A stretch of DNA of 64,000 nucleotides from Heterostelium album PN500 (lineage: Eukaryota; Evosea; Eumycetozoa; Acytosteliales; Acytosteliaceae): assembly GCF_000004825.1 (NCBI RefSeq), contig NW_008805071.1, forward strand, positions 744,001-808,000, given 5' to 3'. Both the position numbers and the translations under genes were made by a program. The first letter of the stretch is position 1; each line of letters begins with the position of its first letter. This document shows, one piece after another, positions 48,690-61,609 of this stretch. A model generated the notes under the pieces. The model had not been told where the DNA came from. It did no database searches and saw only the letters and a program-made list of their open reading frames with translations.

Positions 48690-50859
48690 TTAAAATTTAT
48701 GGAAGATTGAAAGTAAGGAGGTGAAAATAGATGTCACACCCTCACCTAATACTAAACCAGATGCAACTACTATCATATACTCGTTGTATGTATCGGATCT
48801 ATAGCGTTTCCATACCCAGTTGATGACCGTTCCAATGCATCTGGCAATGATGTAGTTGGGTCTAACTAAAATACCGATGGCAATTGCAATACCACTTGGC
48901 AGATATTCACCGATGTGTGGGTTTATCGATTCGATAATCGGAATGAATGAAACGATCACACCTGCAGCAATACAAAAAGGTAGTACATGTGGCGCCAAGT
49001 TGTTTCCATTGACCAGCCTCGCCATGCCAAGCCAGGCATTCGCCATCGGTGCATTCTCTGACATGTTGCCGACCTTGTCGTACAGCTCATAGGCAGCTAC
49101 AGCAAAGAATATCGAGAAGAACGAACCAATCAACTGACCGTAGAATTGAATGCGTGGCGATGCTTTCAGCAGATGTCCAGTCTTGAGATCCTGCATCATG
49201 TCACCGGCTTGCTGAGCGCCGGCCTCTGCAACGGCACCGGCAACCAAATTCGCAAGGATATTGTGACGGGCAATGAATGCAAATACTATCTGACTGATCT
49301 TTCCGATACCACTGACCGGGTTCAAGTCGGTTTCACCGAGTGCACGCACCGCCAACACACTGGTTAGCATCGCCAGCACCACAGCGATAAAAGTCTGATA
49401 GACTGGCACGTCAAACAACGGAGATACTATGGCCACACAGAGAACGGTCGATACGACCAATCCAGAGATCCACCACTTTCGAGGAACCTGCTGGCTCTCT
49501 GGTGCGGGATCGACGTTCTCCTCCGGTGACCGATGATTTCTCAGGTATCCAAAACGAATGAGAAGCTGACGAACAAGCACAATAGCCAGTGAAATGAGTG
49601 ATTCCGAAATCATTATAAATAAAGCGACCCAGAGTGTCCAACCGGAGGCACCATCGATTGAAGTTACACTACCGGTTGCCCATCCATTGTTTCGTGCGAT
49701 CGGACCGAGAATTGCCCATCCCAAAATGGCACCGATCATCAGCGAAATACCGGTTTTCGTTCCCATAATCATACCTTGTCCGATGTAGCTTGGAGATGGT
49801 GTCAACGCCCAATGCCAAGTGCTCTGAAGATACGTTCCAAACAGTGGAATCTCCTCTACCACCGGGAAGAAATAGCCCAGCAGCTTATAGGCGGCGGAAA
49901 CACCGAATGAAATAAAGAGAATCTTGAACTTCCTATCGAAATCCTTTGAGCTTGTGATGGTTTCCGATGTCGATTCGCTGTTTACCTTTAGTAGCTCGGT
50001 ATGCACTTGATCGTCATCGAGCTGGTGAAGCACGCGAATCATCTGAGCGGTTGCAGTTCCCGATGGGAACTTTAGTTTCTCGACAATGATATTCTGTTTG
50101 CGGAGCGGCACCGCAAAGAATACACCGAAAAACGCCAGACCCAGTGACCACAGCAACAGCGACCACCACGAGAAATACGAAGGGTAGTCTTGGTTTGGGT
50201 GGTCTTCACGCCACATCTTCTTCATCGCCGGGATGACGGCAACGAATCCACCGGCCAGCGGCATCGTAGCAGTGGCCACAGCTATCGTCTGCAGCAGCAC
50301 GTTCTCGAAATGATTGAAATGTCGACTCAACTTTTTCTGCAGCAATCTAAACACCAAAAAACCCAACAGCGTAGACTGCAGTGATCCCATCGTTACCCAA
50401 CCCGCTTGCAATCCAAAATACATATTACTAAAACACATAAGAGCACCAACTGCAATTCCAACAACACTTGCTCGAACCTAATTATTATTATTATAATTTA
50501 ACATATTAATATTTATTAGATTAGAATAAAGTTAAAACAAAACTAATTTTAACACTTACTGTAAGCTGAGGTAAACTCTCATCTTTGAATATATTTTGTG
50601 ATAGTTTCGCTTTGTCATTGTTGTAATGATCTAAGTTGATATCGTCGTCGTCGTCGTATCCAACATTTGATCTTTTATATAGATGATCTTTATCTTGGTC
50701 GACATCATCATCATCATCGTTCTCCAATAGATCTCTTTCAGCAGAAACATCGTCATCACCACCGACAGATGAATACATGGATGGTGTATGCAAAATACTT
50801 GCATTCTGTTCAACGTTTAAATGGTGTTCTTCATTTTCACCATCACTATATCTACTCAT
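48690..50859 (-). CDS. OPT-family oligopeptide/metal-chelate transporter
   Basis: Minus-strand exons 50560-50859 and 48690-50477 give 695 residues. The first 100 residues are a soluble, Asp-rich head (NDDDDDVDQDKDHLY). Exon 2 opens with VRASVVGIAVGALMCFSNMYFGLQAGWVTMG, the OPT signature, and continues through some 14 hydrophobic segments. It includes LKFPSGTATAQMI and AEAGAQQAGDMMQDLKTGHLLKASP, motifs of the OPT/yellow-stripe-like branch. These are proton-coupled importers of small peptides or metal-chelator complexes at the plasma membrane or endolysosome. The protein appears complete. Its upstream region faces that of the ankyrin gene. Confidence 0.93.
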
Positions 50860-51231
50860 TATTTTAAAACTTTTTTGTTTTTATTTTTTTATTTTTACAA
50901 ATATATTACTTTTTTATTATTATTAAATACATATGCTACATAATACAACAAACAAACTACTACTATAAGAATGTATATTTATTAATAATTTAAATCACTT
51001 TACAGCATTATGAAAAATATTAATTCAAGATAAGTTGGAAAATCTCATTTTATTTTGGTGAAAAGTTAAAAAAAGTAATTAAAAACAAACTAATTAGGTG
51101 GTTGGTCTGGGGTTCTTTTTGAAAAATTCTATGGGGTGTTTGCTTTACTTCCATTCTATCTTTTGATTCTTTTTTTTTATTTTTTTTTTTCGCAAAGATT
51201 GTTTAATTATTCTAATAATATATATAATAAC
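50860..51231. other. Divergent promoter region
   Basis: AT-rich gap between the OPT transporter (minus) and the ankyrin-repeat gene (plus). No open ATG frame of note; probably both promoters. Confidence 0.5.
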
Positions 51232-53070
51232 ATGTTATTATATAAATATTTTATAGATATATTGAATAATGTTGTGTTGAGAAAATTAATATTTTCATCT
51301 GTAAGGAATATAAATTGTTTGGTTAGTGGTGAATATGTAAATTCAAAACAACAACAACAACAACAACAACATAACTATAACTCAGTAAGATGGTCAAGTG
51401 TATTGAGTTCACCTGCTATTCTCATATCCTATGGCTATCGGAAGGAGTTAGTGTTGTTTCTAGAGAGCTACAAGGACTACCAGTTCACATCGATACATCT
51501 GCAGTGTGCAGTTGCCTACGACCAGCGTGAGATTCTCTCGTTCATGCTGGAGCGTGACAAGAAGGCATTCCTGAAGCTCACCGACAGGGAATTTGAGATT
51601 GCAATACGACAACACAATCTGCCGATGCTCAAATTCTTGTTTGATGTGGTGTCAACCTACTATGTGAATCTCACCAGTATAATGATATACGCTTGTCACT
51701 ACGGTAGTTTGGAGACATGTAAATTCCTCTACCACGAAGGCTTGAAAAAGATACATGGATCGCTAACTCTTAGTGAGTCGCATATGATCAATGCTGCTGA
51801 GCACGGTCATCTCGATATCGTGAGATGGCTATACGAGCATGGTTGCCCTACCAATTCCGAAGTACTGAAGCGTACGGTCAACAAAGGGCATCTCGATATC
51901 TTGATATGGATACATGAAAACGATCAGTTGGCGCCATCTTCATTCTACGCGGAACTAATGGATACCGCTGCCACCAAAGGTTTCCTCGATATAGTAAAAT
52001 GGATCCATCTAAATAGAACTGAAGGTTGTTCGGTGCATGCTATGGATAATGCTTGTAATAACAACCACCTCGAAGTTGTAAAGTGGTTACACGAGAATCG
52101 AACTGAAGGTTGCTCGGTGCAGGCAATGGATGTCTCCGCGTGCAACGGCAACCTCGAAATCGTAAGGTGGCTCCATGAAAATAGAACTGAGGGTTGTACT
52201 TCTGATGCTCTTGATGGCGCCGCTGGCAACGGACAATTAGAAACCGTCGCATGGCTACATCAGAACCGAACGGAAGGATGCACTGGTGAAGCGGCAGACA
52301 ATGCTATTTTCAATGGTTTCGTTGATGTAGCTGATTATCTATTTAGAAATCATATGGTTGATCTCTCGACAATATCTTTCAATATATTCGATGTCGCTGC
52401 ACCCTCAGGGAATTTATCGCTACTCGAATTGCTTCATCAAGTTGGCTACAGTCAGCGACCAACCAGTCAGGCGGTAGATCGTGCAGCTCAAGCCGGTCAT
52501 CTAGAGGTTATCAGATTCATTTTCGAAAAGTACAATGTCAACGGAACTTCACAGGCAACAGAGGCAGCTGCTTTGTTAGGCCATTTGAACGTTGTCAAGT
52601 ATCTAACAGAGGTTATGAGAACTCCATCCACATGGAAAGCATTAGATAACGCTGCTTTCAATGGTCATTTCGATGTCGTTCGTTACTTGAAAGAGAATAG
52701 AACGGAGGGCTGTACAGTTTATGCTATTGACACTGCATCAAGTGGTGGACATTTGGATGTCATAAAATATCTAATGGAAAATAGTACCGTAGGATTTACA
52801 AACACAGCGATAAACAGTGCCGCTAGAGAGGGTCATCTGGAATTATTTAAATATCTACTAAGCTTTCCAAGTGATCTACGTCCATTTGATATATTTTGCC
52901 TAAACTATTCAGTATCAAATGGTCATCTACCCATTGTCAAACATATATGCGAAAACTATTTTCCAGAGGTAGCCTCTCAGCTATCTTTTGTTTTTGCTAG
53001 AGCCAAACAGCATGGACATCATCATATTATGAAATATTTCATCGAAAATCATGGTATTACTGACAATTAA
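51232..53070 (+). CDS. Ankyrin-repeat protein with 28-residue repeats
   Basis: Taking the ATG at 51232 (MLLYKYFIDILNNVVLRKLIF) gives 612 residues; the frame is open further upstream but without ATG. After a short poly-Gln, residues 70-600 are about 18 short repeats. The middle ones are near-identical in the segment WLHENRTEGCSVQAMD and repeat every 28 residues with the pattern G-H/N-LE-VVKWLHENRTEGC...A-D-A...NG. This is shorter than the 33-residue animal ankyrin repeat and matches the compact ankyrin-like repeats abundant in amoebae and their large DNA viruses. There is no catalytic domain, signal peptide or F-box visible. A protein-binding role is inferred. The stop is only 78 bases from the polyketide synthase stop on the other strand. 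Confidence 0.88.
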   Translation: MLLYKYFIDILNNVVLRKLIFSSVRNINCLVSGEYVNSKQQQQQQQHNYNSVRWSSVLSSPAILISYGYRKELVLFLESYKDYQFTSIHLQCAVAYDQREILSFMLERDKKAFLKLTDREFEIAIRQHNLPMLKFLFDVVSTYYVNLTSIMIYACHYGSLETCKFLYHEGLKKIHGSLTLSESHMINAAEHGHLDIVRWLYEHGCPTNSEVLKRTVNKGHLDILIWIHENDQLAPSSFYAELMDTAATKGFLDIVKWIHLNRTEGCSVHAMDNACNNNHLEVVKWLHENRTEGCSVQAMDVSACNGNLEIVRWLHENRTEGCTSDALDGAAGNGQLETVAWLHQNRTEGCTGEAADNAIFNGFVDVADYLFRNHMVDLSTISFNIFDVAAPSGNLSLLELLHQVGYSQRPTSQAVDRAAQAGHLEVIRFIFEKYNVNGTSQATEAAALLGHLNVVKYLTEVMRTPSTWKALDNAAFNGHFDVVRYLKENRTEGCTVYAIDTASSGGHLDVIKYLMENSTVGFTNTAINSAAREGHLELFKYLLSFPSDLRPFDIFCLNYSVSNGHLPIVKHICENYFPEVASQLSFVFARAKQHGHHHIMKYFIENHGITDN

Positions 53071-53148
53071 TGTATTATAAACTTTATTTATAATATAATT
53101 ATGTCTTGGAATTCAAGAAATAATTTATTAAAAAAATAATATTTTAAT

Positions 53149-56100
53149 TTATTTGTTCTTGTTCTTTTTGAGTTTCAGATATGAAAGGTGTATAGAATTG
53201 ATTGTCAAGTTTGGAATTTGGGACAAACTGAACACATCAATATCAATTATATTATCCAAATAAAATTTAACTTGAACGGTGACCATTGAGTCAACACCAT
53301 AGTTCTTGAGAGGAGTGTCATGATTTAACTTGTGGTTTGGAATCGAGAGAAGTTTAGAAAGACCATCGGTGATTGCTTCTATTGGATCAACATAATCAAG
53401 TAAATTGTTTGATTTACCTGTATCTTCAACTACTAAATGTTCAACACACTGTCTGATATGTGGATGGACATCATAACATCTTCCATTAGTAATATTTGAT
53501 ATAATAGGAGTGCAATATAATGATTGTGAAATAATTTGTTCAATTCCTCCGATTACCTTGTTTAGTGGACATGGCTCTACACCTCTAGAATTAAAGTATT
53601 CTTGCATTCCTTCAGATTCAGCCACAGTTCCTTCTCCCATTGTTGGACCTAATCTAATTGATTTTGAACATAATCCAAGAATATTGTTTCTATATTTACA
53701 TAAGGCATCTACTGTTAGACATGCTGAATTATAAGCTGGTTGTGAGGCTGATCCACATAATCCAGATACTGATGAAAATACGATAAATTGTTTGAGGGGT
53801 AACTTTAAATCAATTGAAATCTTATGTAGATTATAGGCACCTATAACTTTAGGATCGTTAACTTCTTTGAGATTTTCCAATGTCACTTCATTTATTGGAT
53901 TTGAACCAAAAATAGTTGCAAGATGGAAAATAGTTTCAATTGGAGGAAGAATCTTTGAAATTGTTTCAATACTTGAATTTAAGTTTTCAAAATTTGAAAC
54001 ATCCATTGAATAGAAATCTATTTTCATGGATGTTGTTGAATTTATCAATTGTTTAATTCTGTTGTTCATGTTTGATTTTGAAAACACAACAATATTTGAT
54101 GCACTTGAATGTTTAGAAAGCCAAGTGACAAGTTCAAGAGAAATACCACTTTGACCAGTGACAATTATTGTGTTTGAAATTGGAACTTTGTAATGAATCT
54201 TTGGTAATGGTTGTCTATTTTTTGATTCTACTAATGGTTGAAGAATAGAATTTTTGATATTTGAACAATCCAAAACAATTTTACCAATTTGTTTTCTATC
54301 TTTCATTAATTTGAAAGCATCTTTGATATCAGTGATATCAAATACCTTGATTGGTGTCAATTGAAGTTTTCCAGTTGAAATATCATTGAGAATTTGCTTA
54401 AATAAATTAGCCATATATATTGTCTTGTGTTTTGCAGTAAAAGTAAGATCTATTGGACAATAAATAAGATCATTTTTGAATTGACCATAATTACAAGTAT
54501 CATTATTATGAATATGAGTAATTGTAAGATCAGCAATTCTTCCATGAGGAGCCATTGAACGGAAGTTCTCTTCCATATATTCAACAGATAAAGAATTCAA
54601 TAGAACATCGACTCCATTACATTTCTGTTTAATCAAATCTGCAAAACCAATTGATGAAGAATTGAATACATCAATTAAAATATCAGAATAATTTGATTTA
54701 AGATATTCAATCTTTTCTTGTGATCCAGCTGTTGCAAAAACTCTTTTACAATTCATCATTCTCAAAGTATTTAATGCTGCAAGTCCAACACCTCCAGTAG
54801 CACTATGAATCAGAATTGATTCACTTTCTGCATCAAAGTTGGTAATTTTGAAAGCATGATATACTGATAAATATACAGTTCCAACTGATGAACATTCAAT
54901 GAATGAAAGTTCTTTTGGTTTTGGAACAAAGAATGATTCATCATAAATAGTATGTGAACCAATTGCTTTTCCAATTTGGAAACAAACAACTTCATCTCCA
55001 ACTTTGAACTTCTTTGTGTTCTCTCCAATCTTTGTGACAACTCCACTTGATTCAAGTCCGAGTGGTGGATGATGAATATCTCCTCTTATCATTATCTTTT
55101 CTGGAATTAATTTGAGATGGAATAAATAGTCTTTGAAATTAATTGCAGCTGATTTGACTTCAATTTCGATTTCATTTGGCCCAACTATTCTATTCATTAA
55201 TTTAAAATCTAAATTGACATTTGGAGCAACTCCCAGATTCTCTATTTCATTCTCAAAGGCATGAGAATATTCCAAAACATCATCTTTGATTTTCCTTATT
55301 CTTGATACCATGACTTGATTCTTCTTGATTGAGTAATGATATTCACCAAGTCTATTTTCATTGAGACGAAGAATTGTTTCAATATTCTCACCATTCAAAG
55401 GTGAATCAATATCAACCAATAATAGATTCAGCTCTCGATGATCAACCATAGCTGTGTAAACCAATCCAACAACGGAATTTGAAAAGAAATTTGAAGATTC
55501 AGAATCTTTTGTGATGATAGTAATTGATGGTTGATTTTCTCGAAATCTAAAAGTTTGAATTAATTGAACCAACGAGAATAATGTAGTTTGAAAAGTGTTT
55601 ATATATTGTTGTTCTATTGTTGAAAGGAATATGATATGAGATGCTTCAAACAATAAACCTGATTTATGATCAATTTCATTTGAGTAGACAATTGATATTG
55701 ATTTTTTGGAATATTGTTCAAAAATTTCCAAAGGAATTGATTGATTTTCATTGATGATTAAAACAAGATGTTGAATATTGCAAATGGGAAGAGATTTAAT
55801 AGGTGATTTTTGAGAATGGATGATATTAAGAAGACCTTGATCAGGAGGTAATTGATTTCCATTCGAATCAATTGGTCCATAAATCTTTGTATTAATGAAT
55901 CTATTATTTTGTGAGAGTAACTCAACCAATTGATTTAGATTTGGTGAAGAATGATCTCTGATACCATCAATATAATTCCAATATTGTTTGAATCTACCAA
56001 ACAAAATATCGATACTTGCAACACTGTGTGCAGGTTCAACAAACAATAATATTCCATTTGGTGAAAGAATATTATAACAATTTTCAATTGGAATTCTAAT

Positions 56101-59100
56101 ATCTGGACGGATATGAAGCTCCAATGACATTAATACCATATCGTATGATGAATGAAGAATATCTTGTTCAATAAAGTCTCTATCGAAATCAGCAACCTTA
56201 AATTTCAATTTCAAGTTTGATTTCAAATTGAATTGGTTTGTGAATCTTTCTTTCATTTCTTTCACTAAAGTTGGTGAAGCATTTGTGAAAGTATATTGAA
56301 CTTGAATATTATTCTTTTTGTGAGACAATAACATTTCATCGAGTTGAGAAATGATCATTTTGGTCATTTTTCCATTTTCTCTTCCAATTTCTAATATTTT
56401 AATAATTCTCAATTCTTTTGAATTGATTATTGTTTCTGAAATGGAAGTTACCGCAATATTGATTATTTGTTTGATATAGTGTTCCAAAATATCATTTTGA
56501 TATTGATTATCAAGTTCTACTTCAAAGTTTCCATAAAGAACATCAATGATTGATTGAACACTTTGTTCCATATGACATAACGGAATAGAATATTTCCATG
56601 TTTCTTTGAAATCTTTTTCTTCAAAAGATTCTAATATTGATCTATTTTCTTTTAGAATTTCTATAATTCTTGAAAATAATTTAATGTTTGTATTTGATGA
56701 TACTAGACTGAATTTGACAAAAGATTCTTTAATTGTTTGATCGAGTATAGAAAGATTAAAATCTAGTAAAATATTTGAAAACATTGAATACAATAATCGA
56801 ATAGAATCAATTTCAAAATCATTGACTTTGATACCGAGTGATGACTCTGTATGCACTTTTCTTAGAGAAATATCTTTTGGACTTTTTAAAATAGATTCTT
56901 TTGATTGATAGAATGAATCCATAAGTTCTTCAACTGGATATTTAATTTTCTTCATTTTAGATTTTTCATTTGTTCCAACTGTTAGTTTTGTCATCTCCAA
57001 GATCAAAGTACCATTTGGATGAACCAACTGACAATGTCCAATAATGTCATTGTAAGTTGAATCTATTACTCTTGATAATAAATAGAGTTCATCAGGTGGG
57101 TTTCTTTCGACTTCAGAAATACTTTGATAATTGATTACCATTTCAATTGATTTTGCAAAGTATTGTCTTCTATCATCAATTATTCCTAATAATCCATGAG
57201 CACAATTGTCAAGTAAAGTACAATTGAAAATCTTTGAAGGTGCATTTGTTGAAGATCTCACATTCAAAATTGAAAATGACATTTTATCACCAACTAACAT
57301 TAATTTGATATGTTGGAATGCTGGTCCATATTTCAATCCTAACCTGTGTGTCTTTTTGTACAATTCTTCAGAAGTGAATGATGACCAATTACATTTATTT
57401 CTATATGATTCAAAATCTAACACTTTTGAAGTTGAACTCGGAAGTAGAGTTACTTTAGATTTGGCAGTTGGGAGCCATTCTTCACTCTCATCAAAATAAT
57501 CATTGTTCTTATTGAAAAAATTGATAGAGTATTCGTTCTTAGACATCTTTTCAATGTTTGTGAGAAACTTCTGAGTTTGATCAGATTCCTTCAAGAAGAA
57601 TGATTTGAAGAAATCCAATCGATTTACAAGAATATCTTTTTTGTTTGAACTCATTGATTCAATGATAGCTTCAATATATGCAGCACCTGGGAAAAGTGGA
57701 CCACTCTTCACTTGATGATCTTTTAAATACTGATATGGTTTACTTCCAATATTGATTTCCGATAGGAAGCATTGATTTCCATTGAAGAATGATGGATTTC
57801 CAAGGATAGAAGTTGTTGGTCCATATGTCTTCTTATTTGTAAAATGATGTGATTCATTCCAATAGAGTTCATTATCCCATTGATATCGTGGTAGAATAGA
57901 AACATTATCTCTCCAAACTGGGTTTTTGATATCTGAAGTATTGAATTGAGTTTGGAATCTGATATTAACACCAAGACAATGAAGTTCTGCCAATGATGAT
58001 TTGAATAATAACTGTTCATCTCTATTTCTTTGAATTGGAGAAATAATCTTTGAAGATGGAAGTGTTTCTTTGATTAAACTGATTAATGTTGGATGGGGTG
58101 ATATCTCCAAGAAAACATAATCACTAAAGTCTCTTCCAATATCTCTTTCAATCGATTGTAATGTTTTCTGAAAGTAAACTGGATATCTCAAACTATCATA
58201 AATATATTGAGAATCAATAGGATCAATCTTTAGCTCTCCGGTAAAAGTTGAATACCAAGGAATTCTTGATCTTTCAGAGTTAGATACTTTCATCTGATAG
58301 ATTACTTTGTCTTTTATAACTTCTTGATGTTTTGAATGGAATGAACATTGAGATCTAAGGAATGAATTGAAAATCTCTTTTATCTTTAATTGTTTGACCA
58401 ATTCGTTGAGCTTCTCTTCATTTCCAGTTACAACAATTGATTGTTCAGAATTATAACAAGCAATTTCAAGAGCTGGGAATTGATTTTGGAAATCATTTTT
58501 GTATTTATCAGCACTTATTCCAACAACCAACATTTTTCCAGATCCAACTGTTTCATTTTGGAATATTGCTCTTAAATAAACAAGTTTGACTGATTCATCC
58601 AATGAAATGTTTCCTGATACATAAGCAGAAGTCATTTCACCAAAACTATTTTAATTTATTTTTTGTTAATAAAATAAAACTAAAACAAATTTAAAATAAT
58701 ATTTACCTATGTCCCAAAACTATAGATGGATTTAAACCCCAATGTTTATAAAGTTCAACCAAAGCAACCTGGAAAATGAATAAAGAAGGTTGAGCAAGAA
58801 TTGGTTTGTGTATATCAGTAGATTGATTGGAGATTTGTTTCATTTTATCTAAAATACTGTATCCAGAATAAACTTGAAACATTTTATCAAGTTTATCAAC
58901 GATTGATCGATAAATTGGTTCATTTTGATAGAGATTCATTCCCATCTCATTCCATTGAGGTCCTTGTCCACAGAAAACATAAATCAATTTCTTTCCAAGA
59001 GAAGGTGTTTGGCCATTAAATTGAATTAATTGTGAATTGAACTCAATCCAATCTTTGGCAATAATTACTTTTCTTTTCGAATGGAATGATTTCGTAATTG

Positions 59101-60613
59101 ATTGATATAATGCGAATTCTTTCAAAGAAATTCTATTTTGATATTCCTTGATTGATTCAATATATCTATCTATCGATACAGAAGAATTGGCTGTTATTGG
59201 AATTAAAAATGAATGATAAAATGAATCTTTTGATAAACTGAATAAAACAATTAATTAAATATTCTAGAAATAAATTATTAATAAAATATACCTTGAGAAT
59301 TTATATTCATCTCTATATTCTTGTAAAATGATATGACTATTCGATCCACCAATTCCAAAAGAATTAATACCCATTGAAATCAATCTATCATTAGGTAGAT
59401 CTTCAACTTGTGTAACAACCTGAATATTTGATTCCAAAAAAGGGATCTTTGGATTTAATTTTCTCATTTTAATGCTTGGTACAAGTTTTCTATGTTTTAA
59501 CATCAAAGATACTTTGATAAGAGATGCAACACCAGCACCACTTTCCAAATGACCAATATTTGTTTTTACTGATCCAATCTTCAAAGGTCTTTCGGGAGTG
59601 TGGTTATGAGCAAAAACATCGATTAATGCTTGGACTTCTATTGGATCACCAACAACAGTTCCAGTGGAGTGTGCTTCAACATAATAGATTTCTGATGGAT
59701 CAATATTTGATCTCTGAAGAGCAAGTTTAATATTTTGTGATTGTGTCACATTTGAAGGTGTAGATATCGTATCTTTGTTTGAGTGACCATCAGTATTGAT
59801 ACCTCTTCCTTTGATAACTGAATAGATTCGATTTCCATCTCTCTCTGCATTTGAAAGTTTTTTCAAAACAACCACTCCACATCCTTCACCTTTGACAAAA
59901 CCTTTTGCATCAGCATCGAAAGAACGACATTGATCTCCAAGAACACCAAAATTGCTATATATCTTTGAAATTTCAGGGTCAAACAAAGCATTGATTCCAC
60001 AAACAAGTGAAATATCGCATTCACCATCTTGAATGTATTTGATTGCAAGATCGGTTGCGGTCAAAGATGATGAACAAGCGGTATCAATACACATCGATGG
60101 ACCACGGAAATCAAAACAATAGGAAACTCTATTTGCCATCACAGAATGTGTTGAAAAATCACACAAAACCTTTGGGGCAGGGTAGGATGGACTAAATCCA
60201 GTATTCAAATGATGGTAGTCAATCGTTGATACACCCACAAATACACCGGTGTTTGATCCTGATAATGACTTTGATGGAATCTGGGCATCTTCCAATGCTT
60301 CATAGGTGAGTGTAAGAAGCATTCTCTCTTGTGGATCGAGAACAGGAGCATCTTTTGGAGCGATCTCAAAGAATAGTGGATCAAACTTTTTCCATTCATC
60401 CAACTCCAATAAACCTGCATTATCATTTGTAATCAATCGGTGTTGATGATATGCTTCAGACCATCTCTCCTTTGGAATTTTCACAACACCATCGAATGAA
60501 TTTTGGAGAGCATTCCAAAATTGTTCTGGTGAATTAATTTTTCCTGGTAAACGAATACCAATACCGATGATCGCAATATCAATTTTAGAATTTTGAGAAT
60601 TATTTTCAACCAT
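53149..60613 (-). CDS. Type I highly reducing polyketide synthase, KS-AT-DH-MT-ER-KR-ACP
   Basis: Minus-strand exons 59292-60613, 58707-59237 and 53149-58645 give 2,449 residues in frame. The ATG at 60613 (MVENNSQNSKIDIAIIGIG) is the start. Domains in order: ketosynthase 10-435 (Cys in DTACSSSL near 180, His in EAHSTGT and IGHLESG); acyltransferase from 515 (GQGPQW, then GHSFGE split by the second intron); dehydratase (HQVKSGPLFPG near 928); C-methyltransferase-like (ILEIGRENGK near 1370); enoyl reductase (GLESSGVV, then IHSATGGVGLAAL near 1900); ketoreductase (VTGQSGIS near 2110, SSVSG, and the Tyr in AYNSA near 2257); acyl carrier protein (GVDSM near 2400). It ends after the carrier domain with no type III synthase fusion. 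All catalytic motifs appear intact. It should build a reduced, possibly methyl-branched polyketide; the product is unknown. Confidence 0.95.
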
Positions 60614-61609
60614 ATTTGTTTTGTTTATTAAAATAATCAATTAAATAAAAAGAATTTTTGAATTAATTATGTTTGAATTGTGTAATTTCATTTTATAGGT
60701 TGGGTTTGTAATTTGCACAGCTTATTTGTATTCTCGAATTATTTTTGCAAATGCACAAAAAGCAGTGCAAAATTTTTTCATTTTAGGGGAGGGATAAAAT
60801 GAAATTACACATTTATTCAAAATTAGCCTATTAGATTAAAAAACATTTTAGAGATTTATTGGTAAAGAATTGTTTTATTAAAACAAAAAGGATATGATAT
60901 AAGACTGGGATAGTTAGATTACTCCAATGTTTGTTACATTTTTTTATTGTTAGTCAACTTAATATCTGTTAACAGTCAATTAAACCTAGTGAGAAAAATT
61001 GAGATAGCGAACCACAGCTGTTCAGCCATTTTTTTTGTTAAAAAAAGTTTTTGGCGATTGCATAACACTATTTTGGCTGTGTGGGGGTTTATTTGATTTT
61101 TAACATCTGATGAAAAACAACAAAAATAGTAATTTTTACCACAAATTTGATTTTTTTATTCACAAGATTATTATTAGATTTATATCTCGATGTTTTGAAA
61201 AATGTATAAATTAGAGAGACCACATAAAAGTTTTTTTACCAATTTACATTATTTTATCTTTCGATCTATTTGGTGTATTGTTGAATGTATCTTAGAAAAT
61301 ATTGAATTAGAATAAATTAATTCCGTTCCAAAGAATATATATGCTTTGTGAGCCATAAAGATAGGAAACTTAACTTGGGATTTTTAAATAAACTCTTGAC
61401 ATCTTAATAAATAAAATTGGTTTCAAGATATAATTCCGATATAATTTTATTAGATGGATCTATCCTAAAATTAATTTGAATATTAAGTAGATTATTAAAG
61501 TTTAATTCATATTTAAATAATATTTTTTTTCGTATATAATAAGAGTTTAATAAAATACAATTAAAAGAGTAAAAATAGATTTGGTTTAAAAGTAAGTGTT
61601 TATTTTTTT
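60614..61609. other. Polyketide synthase upstream region
   Basis: AT-rich. Bases 60765-60815 contain GTGCAAAATTTTTTCATTTT followed by AAATTACACATTTA, a segment repeated in degenerate form at 62081-62122. A purine/pyrimidine patch with GTGTGGGGG lies near 61078-61087. No gene seen. Confidence 0.5.

Noticed and set aside
53149-60613. Steely-type hybrid synthase with a C-terminal type III domain
   Set aside because: The protein ends shortly after the acyl carrier Ser motif, and no chalcone-synthase-like sequence follows on the minus strand.
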